Assembly: GCA_035493895.1 (NCBI GenBank)
Contig: DATJHM010000119.1
Location: forward strand, 1 to 24,950
Length of the DNA stretch: 24,950 nt
Direction of reading: 5' to 3'
Source: DATJHM01 sp035493895
GTDB taxonomy: Bacteria; Chloroflexota; Ktedonobacteria; Ktedonobacterales; Ktedonobacteraceae
Shown piece by piece: positions 7,762-15,524 of this stretch (position 1 is the first letter of the stretch; every line of letters starts with the position of its first letter). Under the pieces are notes generated by a model that worked only from the letters and a program-made list of their open reading frames with translations, did no database searches and had not been told where the DNA came from. The position numbers were made by a program, and so were the translations under genes.

Positions 7762-8598
7762 ATGAAAGAGCCACAGTCATCCAGAGAGATTTATCTGGTG
7801 AAACCTGTCTATAAGGCACTTGAGGTGCTCAAGTATGTAGCAGAGGCGCGACGTGAGTTGTCCCTCTCAGAGCTGTCGCGTCAGCTTGGCCTGCATAAGA
7901 CCACGCTCTTTCGCTATCTCTATACGTTGAGTGAGAGTGGCTTTATTATCCATGACCCGGACACTGATTTGTACCGCCTTGGTCTCACGGCCTGGCAATT
8001 GGGCCAGCTGGCGGGGGCAGAGTTGCGCCTGCGGGAGGTTGCTCTCCCCTATATTATCGCCCTGCGCGACCGTTTCGATGAGACGGTCAATCTGGGCGTG
8101 GCAGATGATCGCGAGATTGTCTATCTGGAAATGGCTGAGAGTCATCGTGCTCTGCGCATGTACTCGCGCCTGGGGAGCCGCGATCCATTGTACTCGACCT
8201 CTCTGGGCAAGGCGATCCTGGCTTTCAGCCCCGAGGAGCAGTGGGGCCAGCTCTTACCAGCCCGCCTGCTTCCCCGCACTCCCAAAACGATCACCTCACT
8301 CTCGGTCCTGCGCGAAGAACTGGCCTTGACTCGTGCGCGTGGATACTCGCAGGATTATGGCGAGAACGAGGAAGGATCATGGTGTATTGGCGCACCCATC
8401 TTCGACGAACGAGGACGCATCACCGCGAGCATCAGTGTCGCCGCTCCGGCACTCCGTCTCAATGAAGCACTGGCTCAAGAGATTGCCGCCGCCGTAATCG
8501 AGACCGCCGCCTCAATCTCCCAGCAATTGGGCCATCGCCCCCCTGACAGCCAGACGGCGACAGATTCCAACCGCAAACGCGCAATCTCCACCTCCTGA
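7762..8598 (+). CDS. IclR-family transcriptional regulator
   Basis: DNA-binding regulator, 278 aa. An N-terminal winged helix-turn-helix spans roughly residues 12-75 (ALEVLKYV, LSELSRQLGLHKTTLFRYLYTL, YRLG). The C-terminal IclR effector domain has the usual DETVNLGVADDREIVYLE and PLYSTSLGKAILA segments. The ATG at 7762 is preferred over a TTG at 7747; neither has a strong ribosome binding site. The gene follows the Dpp-type operon and precedes the GH78 rhamnosidase, each on the same strand. IclR proteins usually sense small organic or sugar-derived effectors, so it may control one or both neighbours. The last ~20 residues are polar and probably disordered. Confidence 0.9.
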   Translation: MKEPQSSREIYLVKPVYKALEVLKYVAEARRELSLSELSRQLGLHKTTLFRYLYTLSESGFIIHDPDTDLYRLGLTAWQLGQLAGAELRLREVALPYIIALRDRFDETVNLGVADDREIVYLEMAESHRALRMYSRLGSRDPLYSTSLGKAILAFSPEEQWGQLLPARLLPRTPKTITSLSVLREELALTRARGYSQDYGENEEGSWCIGAPIFDERGRITASISVAAPALRLNEALAQEIAAAVIETAASISQQLGHRPPDSQTATDSNRKRAISTS

Positions 8599-8633
8599 AA
8601 ATATTCTCATACATGTGCTGCTCGTCTGTGCCC

Positions 8634-8651
8634 GGGGGACATCGCTCCCCC
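8634..8651. other. GC-rich stem-loop after the iclR-type gene
   Basis: GGGGGA (8634-8639) pairs with TCCCCC (8646-8651) over a 6-nt loop, 35 nt after the stop codon. No T run follows, so a terminator role is only suggested by position. Confidence 0.35.
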
Positions 8652-8680
8652 CCGCATATCCCAAAAAACATCCCACATCC

Positions 8681-8791
8681 CCCACCGACCATCTCGCCCT
8701 CCCGCAGAGGTAGGGATTGCGCTTTATGCCAATCCACGTTCCCCACCGGCCATCTGCGCTTTATACCAATCCACGTCCCCACCGGCCATCT
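8681..8791. repeat. GTAG-hairpin repeat with tandem 36/37-bp tail units
   Basis: A tail-type segment (CCCACCGACCATCTCGCCCT, 8681-8700) is followed by GTAGGG and a hairpin: GGATTG (8714-8719) with CAATCC (8730-8735), 10-nt loop CGCTTTATGC. The unit GCGCTTTAT..CCATCT is then tandemly duplicated: 8719-8755 (37 bp) and 8756-8791 (36 bp), differing by one substitution and one indel. The hairpin matches those at 17054 and 17156 with compensatory stem changes. No gene overlaps it. Confidence 0.65.
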
Positions 8792-8840
8792 GCGCGAAAA
8801 ACGGTATGCGTCCCTTATCGAATATCTTGCCCCTTATAAC

Positions 8841-8868
8841 CCGACACTTACATTTATTTCCCTATAAT
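8841..8868 (+). promoter_or_regulatory. Candidate promoter of the rhamnosidase gene
   Basis: A perfect -10 TATAAT (8863-8868) has CCGACA (8841-8846) 16 nt upstream as a weak -35. It would give a leader of roughly 115 nt. Confidence 0.4.
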
Positions 8869-8991
8869 GCTTGCTCGTTGCCCTGCAAATTCTCTAGTAG
8901 AAGCGCAGAAAATGCAATACAATACTTTCATCACCAACCTGGTTCATCGAAGAACTCAATTGTATCTGTTCAAACAGGAGAAAGAAGTCGT

Positions 8992-11640
8992 ATGGCACAA
9001 CAGGAAATAACGCCGCAGGCATCGAAGTCGATTGACCTGATCCCTGTCACCGTTACGAACGTCCGCTTCGAGCATCATCGGGAGCCGCTCGGGATAGGCG
9101 AAGCGCGGCCCCGTCTGTCCTGGATCGTCGAGACTGCGCTTGCTGGCTGGCATCAGATCGGCTACGAAATCGAGGCGTACAAATCTGGTCAGCTTCTCGC
9201 TCAGACTGGCCGCGTCGAATCCGACCATGCCGTGCTGGTGCCCTGGCCATTTGCGCCCCTGCATTCTCGTGAGCGCCTCGATGTACGTGTTCGCGTCTGG
9301 GGCAACGATGGGCTACCCTCAGCGTGGAGCTCGCTCAGTCTGGTTGAGGCTGGGCTGCTTGCTGTTGAGGATTGGCGCGCGCAATTTGTGACGCCCGGTT
9401 GGGAGGAAGATATTACTCGATCTCAGCCCGCTCCTTTTCTGCGCTACGAATTCGACGTCCCCGCAGGCGTGACACGTGCGCGTTTGTATGTGACTGCTCT
9501 CGGGGTGTACGAGGCTCAGATCAATGGTGCCGTTGTTGGCGATCAGGTTTTGGCTCCTGGATGGACCTCCTATGATCACCGTTTGCCCTACCAGACCTTC
9601 GATGTAACAAATCTTCTGCATGAGGGACGCAATGCCATCGGGGCGATCCTGGGCGATGGCTGGTATCGGGGCCGATTTGGTTTTCGTGGATACCAGCGAA
9701 ATATTTATGGCGATTGGTTGGCATTGCTGGCTCAGCTCGAGATCACCTGTGTTGATGGCAGAACCGAGTGTATCATCACCGATGAGTCCTGGCGTGCTGC
9801 CACCGGTCCCATTCTGACCGGTGATCTCTACGATGGCGAAACGTATGATGCTCGTCTGGAACGTGCAGGCTGGTCGGAGCCGGGCTATGACGATCAGGAC
9901 TGGGAGCATGTACGCCCGCTCGATCGGGACCTGGGCACGCTTGTTGCGCCAGACGGCCCTCCCGTGCGGCGCATCGAAGTGCTCGCGCCCGTTGCGGTTA
10001 CGACATCTCCATCTGGCCGCACGCTTGTCGATTTCGGTCAGAACGTGGTTGGTCGCTTGCGTCTGACGGTTCGCGGCGCTGCTGGGCAGACGATTACGCT
10101 ACGCCATGCCGAGGTATTAGAGAATGGCGAACTGTGTACGCGCCCACTGCGCACTGCACAGGCTACCGATCGCTATATTTTGCGCGGCGGTGGAGAAGAG
10201 ACCTGGGAGCCGCTCTTCACTTTCCACGGTTTCCGCTACGCTGAGGTCGCAGGTTGGCCCGGCGATTTGCAAGCCGCCGATATTTGTGCGGTCATTTGCC
10301 ATTCCGATCTGGAGCGCACAGGCTGGTTCGAGTGTTCCGATCCGTTGCTAAATCAGTTCCACGAGAATGTCGTGTGGAGCATGCGCGGCAATTTTTTCTC
10401 GATCCCCACCGATTGTCCGCAACGCGATGAGCGCATGGGTTGGACCGGTGATATCCAGGTTTTCGCGCCTACTGCCAGCTTTCTCTACGACTCTGCGGGC
10501 TTTCTCACCTCCTGGCTGGCTGATCTGGCTGCCGATCAGACAAAAGAAGGCGTCATTCCTTTTGTCATTCCCGATGTGCTGACACGCATCGCGACTCCAG
10601 ATATGCGCTCGACGGTTCCGGCTGCGGCCTGGGGTGACGCCGGAGTGATTGTGCCGTGGACGCTCTATCATCGATACGGGGATGTCAATATTCTGGCTAC
10701 GCAGTTTGAAAGTATGTGTGCATGGGTTGATCTGCTCGCTCAAGTAGCTGGAGAGAGTCATCTCTGGGATACTGGTTTCCAGTTTGGCGACTGGCTCGAT
10801 CCCGCCGCGCCCCCGGAACGTCCCGCCGATGGGCGCACCAGTCCGCATATCGTCGCCACCGCTTATTTTGCGCGTTCCGCCGAAATTGTGGGGCAGGTCG
10901 CGGGCGTGCTTGGTCGAACTGAGGAGGAGGCGCACTACCTTGCTCTTGCCGCTCAAGTTCGTGCTGCGTTTGACGCCGAATACGTCACCCCCGCTGGTCG
11001 TGTGCTCAGCGACTCGGCGACCGCGTACGCCATGGCCTTGCAATTTGGCCTGCTCAAAGATGCCGGGCAGCGCAGACACGCTGGCACATGTCTTGCCTCG
11101 CTGGTGCGTGAAAGTGGCTATCTCATCAGTACCGGTTTCGTGGGGACGCCGCTGATCTGTGACGCGCTCTGTAGTGTGGGAGAATACGATACTGCTTTCC
11201 GCCTGTTGATGCAGCGTGAATGTCCATCGTGGCTCTATCCGGTAACAATGGGTGCTACAACCGTCTGGGAACGTTGGGACAGCTTGCGTCCCGATGGCTC
11301 GGTCAATCCCGGTCAGATGACCTCGTTTAACCATTACGCGCTCGGAGCCGTTGCCGATTGGTTGCATCGTACCGTCGCAGGGCTGGCACCCGCTGAGCCG
11401 GGATATCGTCGCCTGGACATTCAACCCCATCCTGGCGGTGGTCTCACACACGCGTCCGCACGCCTCAAGACGCCCTATGGCCAGGCCGTGGTCGGATGGA
11501 AGATCACGGCAGAACAAATCGAAGTGCTCGTCGTAGTCCCACCGAGCACAACCGCCAGCGTAACCCTTCCAGGGAAGAGCGAGGACCCCATCGAAGTTGG
11601 CCCTGGCACCCACCGCTGGTTATACCCGTACCATTCCTGA
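8992..11640 (+). CDS. Alpha-L-rhamnosidase (glycoside hydrolase family 78)
   Basis: Releases terminal alpha-L-rhamnose from glycosides or polysaccharides by an inverting mechanism. The protein is 882 aa, typical of multidomain GH78 enzymes. Order: N-terminal Ig-like segment (PRLSWIVET), an N-terminal beta-sandwich (ARLYVTALGVYEAQING, GDGWYRGRFGFRG), a domain ending in RYILRGGGEETWEPLFTFHG, the (alpha/alpha)6 catalytic barrel, and a C-terminal beta domain. The barrel motif TDCPQRDERMGWTGD includes the probable general acid Glu480; Glu760 in TVWERWDS is the probable second catalytic acid. The ATG at 8992 follows AGGAG by 11 nt. The frame is open to 8806, but that part is not conserved-looking. 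No signal peptide, so it probably acts on imported oligosaccharides in the cytoplasm. Confidence 0.93.
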   Translation: MAQQEITPQASKSIDLIPVTVTNVRFEHHREPLGIGEARPRLSWIVETALAGWHQIGYEIEAYKSGQLLAQTGRVESDHAVLVPWPFAPLHSRERLDVRVRVWGNDGLPSAWSSLSLVEAGLLAVEDWRAQFVTPGWEEDITRSQPAPFLRYEFDVPAGVTRARLYVTALGVYEAQINGAVVGDQVLAPGWTSYDHRLPYQTFDVTNLLHEGRNAIGAILGDGWYRGRFGFRGYQRNIYGDWLALLAQLEITCVDGRTECIITDESWRAATGPILTGDLYDGETYDARLERAGWSEPGYDDQDWEHVRPLDRDLGTLVAPDGPPVRRIEVLAPVAVTTSPSGRTLVDFGQNVVGRLRLTVRGAAGQTITLRHAEVLENGELCTRPLRTAQATDRYILRGGGEETWEPLFTFHGFRYAEVAGWPGDLQAADICAVICHSDLERTGWFECSDPLLNQFHENVVWSMRGNFFSIPTDCPQRDERMGWTGDIQVFAPTASFLYDSAGFLTSWLADLAADQTKEGVIPFVIPDVLTRIATPDMRSTVPAAAWGDAGVIVPWTLYHRYGDVNILATQFESMCAWVDLLAQVAGESHLWDTGFQFGDWLDPAAPPERPADGRTSPHIVATAYFARSAEIVGQVAGVLGRTEEEAHYLALAAQVRAAFDAEYVTPAGRVLSDSATAYAMALQFGLLKDAGQRRHAGTCLASLVRESGYLISTGFVGTPLICDALCSVGEYDTAFRLLMQRECPSWLYPVTMGATTVWERWDSLRPDGSVNPGQMTSFNHYALGAVADWLHRTVAGLAPAEPGYRRLDIQPHPGGGLTHASARLKTPYGQAVVGWKITAEQIEVLVVVPPSTTASVTLPGKSEDPIEVGPGTHRWLYPYHS

Positions 11641-11661
11641 AACTCCTCCCTAATAATAAGG

Positions 11662-11718
11662 AGAATATACGATGGGTATGGTAAACCAGCCTGGTTTACC
11701 ATACCCATCGTATATTCT
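11662..11718. repeat. Perfect palindrome with 28-bp arms
   Basis: Positions 11662-11689 and 11691-11718 are perfect inverted repeats with a single C between them. The arm begins AGAATATACGATGGG and ends TAAACCAG. It starts 22 nt after the rhamnosidase stop codon. The transcript would form a roughly 26-bp hairpin in either direction. There is no trailing T run. It could act as a transcript-end or stability structure, or be a cruciform or protein-binding site. Confidence 0.8.
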
Positions 11719-11759
11719 GGCAACGGATTTACCTATGTCGTGGCAGTAGCTTGAGACCA

Positions 11760-11820
11760 GTAGGGGCGCGGTGTAGCGATAGCGGAACTGCGCCCCCGTC
11801 CCCCACCGGCCATCTCGCCC
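11760..11820. repeat. GTAG-hairpin dispersed repeat with C-rich tail
   Basis: GTAG, stem GGGGCGC (11763-11769) paired with GCGCCCC (11790-11796) over a 20-nt loop, then the tail CCCCACCGGCCATCTCGCCC (11801-11820). The larger loop is unlike the 9-10 nt of other copies. It lies between the convergent rhamnosidase and binding-protein genes. Confidence 0.55.
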
Positions 11821-11846
11821 TCTTCCGCGATGTGTCCCTTTACCTG

Positions 11847-12914
11847 CTAGCTAAGAGGAACTCGCAAAGAGCGCTCAGCCCGCTCGAGAGGCCAGACGAC
11901 ACGGCGTACCCCATTTTGCCATTGCACAATAAGAATCTGGTGACCAGACTGAAGACCGGTCTGTGGATCGAGGCGGAATGGACCGTAGAGCGTCGTGCAG
12001 GCGAGTCGTCGGGCCGCATCAAGCTGCGCTCTATCCTCACAACTGCCGCTGTCTCGCAAACAGCGCGCACAGAGTAGCCCGGCTGCGAACGCCTGGGCCG
12101 CAGGATAAGCGGGCTCACTGCCTGTCTCGTCCCTATAATGTGTCACAAACCAATCAGCATCTGGCCCTTCATCAGGTTCAGGAGATGATGCCCCTGCGAT
12201 CCATTGCGCAGGTCCGAGCAGCCCTTCCCGCATCCTCCCCAGCGGCGCTAGCACCTCCTCAACGCCAGCACCAACAAATGCGGCCGCGCGCCATTTGTGC
12301 TGCAACAAAATTGGGGCCGCCGCACGTTCATCCGCGAAACCTCCTACCATAAGCAAAATATCCGCCTGTGGCACAAGAGCAACCGTGGCAGCGGCACGCG
12401 ATGGCTCGAATGCCACCGATCGCACCGCAAATTTGAGGTTGATCGCAGCCGTTGCAGCACCGCTTGCCACATCTCGACCAAAACCCGTGCGCGTGTGAAA
12501 GAGCGAGACGGTGGTAGCGTCGGGATCGAATGCACGCACGGCCTGAAGAACGCCCGCAAAATAGCTTGAAGCCGGTGAAAGTACATTGATAACAAGGGGA
12601 AACTCCGGGCGAGAAAGTCGAGAAGTAGCCCCACTGTGGTTCCAGATCACACGTTTGCAACTGCGTGCCGCTACCAGCATCGTATTGCTCCCGTATGGCC
12701 CAAATATCACATCGGGATGAGCATCCATAGTCGCACGCATACTCTCCCCCACATCGCTCCCGGCATCGCGCACATCGAGTTCCACATGCGTCCATGGAGG
12801 CGGCAGGCGAGCAGCACGCGCCGCCCACAGGGAAAGGCCGGTAGCACAGGCCCGCCCAAATGGGGCCAGCGTTCCCGTCAAAGGCGTGACGAGCGCTGCA
12901 CGTAGACTGCTCAT
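11847..12914 (-). CDS. Periplasmic-binding-fold protein (branched-chain amino acid/AmiC type), no signal peptide
   Basis: 355 aa with the type I periplasmic-binding fold of the Leu/Ile/Val-AmiC group. The first strand (LRAALVTPLTGTLAPFGRA) is followed by VIFGPYGSNTMLVAARSC, the second-lobe segment ATTVSLFHTRTGFGRDVASGA, and DILLMVGGFADE. A late EPAYPAAQAFAAGLL matches the usual C-terminal region. The fold begins within the first ten residues, so no signal peptide is present and the protein is probably cytoplasmic. GGAAGG lies 6 nt before the ATG. No permease or ATPase genes are adjacent. Cytoplasmic members such as AmiC act as ligand sensors, a possible role here, but no partner regulator is next to it. 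The F420-type gene lies 48 nt upstream on the same strand. Confidence 0.75.
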   Translation of the reverse strand: MSSLRAALVTPLTGTLAPFGRACATGLSLWAARAARLPPPWTHVELDVRDAGSDVGESMRATMDAHPDVIFGPYGSNTMLVAARSCKRVIWNHSGATSRLSRPEFPLVINVLSPASSYFAGVLQAVRAFDPDATTVSLFHTRTGFGRDVASGAATAAINLKFAVRSVAFEPSRAAATVALVPQADILLMVGGFADERAAAPILLQHKWRAAAFVGAGVEEVLAPLGRMREGLLGPAQWIAGASSPEPDEGPDADWFVTHYRDETGSEPAYPAAQAFAAGLLCARCLRDSGSCEDRAQLDAARRLACTTLYGPFRLDPQTGLQSGHQILIVQWQNGVRRVVWPLERAERSLRVPLS

Positions 12915-12962
12915 ACCATACCTTCCGGTCTTATTTTCGTTTCAATTGGCTCCAGGCACGCC

Positions 12963-13358
12963 TTAGTTCTGATAGGTTGCGTGTTCCGGTTTCACAACGA
13001 TGACGACCCGCTCATCTCCGGGCTGGTGCCAGGGATATTTATCGAGGCCAAGATACTTCTTCGCCATCGAATTGATGAAATCCAGTTTGGGATCTTCGTC
13101 AACACGCTCAACGGTGCCACGGATCTCCAGATAGCGCTCTAATAGTTTCGGGTCCGTAATGGAGAGGGCAATCTGTGGATTGCGCTTCAGATTGTGATAT
13201 TTCTGACGTTTTTTGGTCAGGCTAAAGAAAATGTGTTTGCCATCCCAGCCGAACCAGACGGGCGAACTCTGCGGCTCACCCTTTGGTCCGATGGTCGCAA
13301 TATGCGCGGCGGATTTTGAGTTCAGAATATCCATATATTTTTCTGGGATCACTGCCAT
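12963..13358 (-). CDS. PPOX-class F420-dependent oxidoreductase
   Basis: Small split-barrel flavin/deazaflavin-binding protein, 131 aa, the usual size. Recognisable segments are HIATIGPKGEPQSSPVWFGW, the SLTKKRQKYHNLKRNPQIALSI cofactor-phosphate region, and YLEIRGTVERVDED. Members of this family reduce substrates with F420H2 or FMN; the particular substrate cannot be told. AAGGAG lies 6 nt before the ATG. Downstream, 48 nt away on the same strand, is the binding-fold gene, so the two may be co-transcribed. F420 use fits Actinobacteria or Chloroflexota. Confidence 0.88.
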   Translation of the reverse strand: MAVIPEKYMDILNSKSAAHIATIGPKGEPQSSPVWFGWDGKHIFFSLTKKRQKYHNLKRNPQIALSITDPKLLERYLEIRGTVERVDEDPKLDFINSMAKKYLGLDKYPWHQPGDERVVIVVKPEHATYQN

Positions 13359-13411
13359 AGCAAGCTCCTTTATATTTTACCTGGAACGTCCGGCTAGAAG
13401 GCTGAACATCA

Positions 13412-13431
13412 AGCCGATGGCAACATCGGCT
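13412..13431. other. Stem-loop with GCAA tetraloop upstream of the PPOX gene
   Basis: AGCCGATG (13412-13419) and CATCGGCT (13424-13431) pair perfectly over a GCAA (GNRA-type) tetraloop on the plus strand. It lies between two minus-strand genes. Without a T run it is not an obvious terminator; it may lie in the PPOX leader or the PAP2 trailer. Confidence 0.4.
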
Positions 13432-13525
13432 GCCGATAAGTTTTCTACAGGTCTCTCATACGTCAAGACCTGTTCAACCTATACACGCTATGCTTGCTAA
13501 AATCAGTGACTCTACCAAACTTCCG

Positions 13526-13543
13526 TCCCCCCCGGCCATCTCG
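13526..13543. repeat. Partial dispersed-repeat tail
   Basis: A short segment ending CCCGGCCATCTCG resembles the C-rich tail of the dispersed family but has no accompanying hairpin. Probably a remnant in the 245-nt gap between the PPOX and PAP2 genes. Confidence 0.35.
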
Positions 13544-13603
13544 AAGAGCTCATCTATTCTTCGGTCGATCATGCTTGATGTTAATCCGCTTTTGTTCGTC
13601 ACC

Positions 13604-14362
13604 TTATGCGTTTTCTTTCACTCCATTCTTGCCTGGAAGTGTCTCTAACACATTGCGTTCCTTCAACTTTATATAGACGAATATGCAGATCCAGAGCCAG
13701 AGGCCGCCAAGCAAGTACGCCCCCAGGACATCGCTGGCCCAGTGATCTCCCAGGTAAATGCGCGAGGGACCAACCAGAATCACAAACAACCCGGATAGAC
13801 AGAGCAACGCATTGCGCCACCAGCGTTTGCTGCTAAAAAGAATAAGGCTCAATGTAAAGAGCGTTCCCCAGTACGCGATATACGACATAACATGGCCGCT
13901 GGGAAAACTATTGCCGTTGGCATGTTGGAGCACGATCACCAGGGGTTGCGCTGGCCTTGGACGATCAATCAGCAATTTCATCGAGAAGTTTAACAGCGAA
14001 CTGCTCAGACAGATAAAGACCAGCGTTACCGCCTCCAGATACAAACGAAAAGTCCAGAATGCAGCAGCCGTCAGTGCAATCAGTCCTACAAAGAGCCACA
14101 GCGTATTGCCCAGATAACTCACTGCAAGCATCAACGCGTTGAGCCAGGGCGTCTGATTCTCCTGGAATTCACGCGTAATGGTCACATCCACCGCAAGCAG
14201 CGGGTGAACATGTACCAGAAAAGCCAGCGAGCCGAACAGCGCCAGGGCAATCAGGTAGATGCTGAGCAGGAATCGAGCCTGATGCAGGGTATAATACCAG
14301 GGACGACGGGCAGTTTGGACCTCTTGTTGAACTTCTTTTACCGTTTCATTTATATTATTCAT
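13604..14362 (-). CDS. PAP2-family phosphatase
   Basis: Membrane phosphatase of the type 2 phosphatidic acid phosphatase family, 252 aa with about five or six membrane helices. All three signature motifs are intact: Lys129...Arg136-Pro137 (KLLIDRPRP), PSGH (154-157) and SRIYLGDHWASD with Arg201, His207 and Asp211. It could dephosphorylate phosphatidic acid or undecaprenyl diphosphate; the sequence does not decide. GGGAAGG lies just before the ATG. It is the closest relative in the window of the PAP2 domain in the 18872 gene (shared FPSGHVM, GPSR.YLG.HW.SDV). Confidence 0.92.
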   Translation of the reverse strand: MNNINETVKEVQQEVQTARRPWYYTLHQARFLLSIYLIALALFGSLAFLVHVHPLLAVDVTITREFQENQTPWLNALMLAVSYLGNTLWLFVGLIALTAAAFWTFRLYLEAVTLVFICLSSSLLNFSMKLLIDRPRPAQPLVIVLQHANGNSFPSGHVMSYIAYWGTLFTLSLILFSSKRWWRNALLCLSGLFVILVGPSRIYLGDHWASDVLGAYLLGGLWLWICIFVYIKLKERNVLETLPGKNGVKENA

Positions 14363-14383
14363 AACGCCTTCCCATAAAAGCCT

Positions 14384-14608
14384 CTACTTGCTTTTTGCCC
14401 GAAAATGCTCAAGAACTAATCTTTCAAGATAATAGTAATACGATGGGGAGGTGGCTGACATGGACACAGGGCCATTTTCTCGACAATAAATCTTGTTGAG
14501 CCTATAACGGCGACATAGATTTACCCATTCAAGACTTTTTCCTGAATCGGCACATGCCACATGGATTGCATCTATACCATAGGACTCGCTCGTGTTAGAC
14601 ACATTCAC
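14384..14608 (-). CDS. Possible small hypothetical protein
   Basis: 74-codon open frame upstream of and on the same strand as the PAP2 gene, ending 21 nt before it. The product is polar, with a run of four Tyr near the C-terminus (SYYYYLERLVLEHF). No ribosome binding site is clear before its ATG and no family is recognised. The surrounding 296-nt divergent gap would otherwise be empty. May not be real. Confidence 0.22.
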   Translation of the reverse strand: MNVSNTSESYGIDAIHVACADSGKSLEWVNLCRRYRLNKIYCRENGPVSMSATSPSYYYYLERLVLEHFRAKSK

Positions 14609-14658
14609 GGTAATTGTGGCGAGGAAAAACAGCCGTTATGTCGTGAGGAGGAGACAAA

Positions 14659-15522
14659 ATGCACTTACATACCAGCGCACGAGACGTCGAGCAATCCGCA
14701 CGTGGCACTACTGCGAATCGGGCGGTAATTGCCCTTGCTCGTCTGGGATATACCGTAAAAGGGATAATCTATGTCGTCATTGGCTTTCTGGCGGTCTTGC
14801 TTGTAACTGGCCATGGTGGGAGCACAACTGACCAGAATGGAGCGCTCCGCGCAATTTATGATAGTCCCCTGGGCGAAGGCTTCGGGCGTATTCTGCTGAT
14901 CATTATCACCGTGGGACTCTTCGGTTTTGCCCTCTGGAGCCTGATTCAAGCCGTGTTTGATACGGAGCACAAGGGACATAAGGCCAAAGGGATCGTTGCG
15001 CGTCTGGGCTACGCTGGAGTCGCCGTTTCCTATGGCCTGCTAGGCGTGGGGGCCTATCAGCTTGCCATAACTGGTGCTCCCTCATCAAGAAACTCTACAA
15101 GTTCGGCACAGAACTGGACCGGGCTCTTGCTCAAACAACCCGCTGGCGTCTGGTTGGTGGTCCTGGTCGGTTGTATCGTCCTGGGCATCGCCGCCTATCT
15201 TTTCGTGAGAGCCTATCAGGCCTCATTCAAACGCTATCTCAATCTATCCTCGCTCAGCACGACTACGCGCAAGAGCGTTATTCTGCTTGGTCGTCTGGGA
15301 AATGCAGCCCTGGGCGTAGTTTTCACAATCGTCGGCATCTTCCTGATTGTCGCCGCCGTGAAACACAACCCGGGAGATGCCAAAGGACTGAATACTGCCT
15401 TGACGGAACTGCTGAGGCAACCATTTGGAGAATGGCTGTTGGGAGTGGTCGCGTTGGGCCTGCTTGCATATGGCGTCTATTCATTCGTAGAGGCGCGCTA
15501 CCGCAGGGTGGGGGGGCTATAG
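14659..15522 (+). CDS. DUF1206 family membrane protein
   Basis: 287-aa integral membrane protein built from three repeats, each of about two helices. Each repeat opens with a similar motif: ARLGYTVKGIIYVVIGFLA, ARLGYAGVAVSYGLLGVGA and GRLGNAALGVVFTIVGIFL. This threefold RLG layout is characteristic of DUF1206, whose function is unknown. Other visible family features are the SPLGEGFGRILL and LRQPFGEWLLGVVALGLLAYGVYSF segments. GGAGGAGA precedes the ATG. The next gene, a PAP2 protein, starts 3 nt after its stop, so the two are almost certainly co-transcribed. Confidence 0.9.
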   Translation: MHLHTSARDVEQSARGTTANRAVIALARLGYTVKGIIYVVIGFLAVLLVTGHGGSTTDQNGALRAIYDSPLGEGFGRILLIIITVGLFGFALWSLIQAVFDTEHKGHKAKGIVARLGYAGVAVSYGLLGVGAYQLAITGAPSSRNSTSSAQNWTGLLLKQPAGVWLVVLVGCIVLGIAAYLFVRAYQASFKRYLNLSSLSTTTRKSVILLGRLGNAALGVVFTIVGIFLIVAAVKHNPGDAKGLNTALTELLRQPFGEWLLGVVALGLLAYGVYSFVEARYRRVGGL

Positions 15523-15524
15523 GG

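Noticed and set aside
10348..11613. 421-codon minus-strand open frame opposite the rhamnosidase
   Set aside because: It lies wholly opposite a gene with clear GH78 motifs, has no ribosome binding site, and its product is low-quality sequence rich in Arg, His and Thr.
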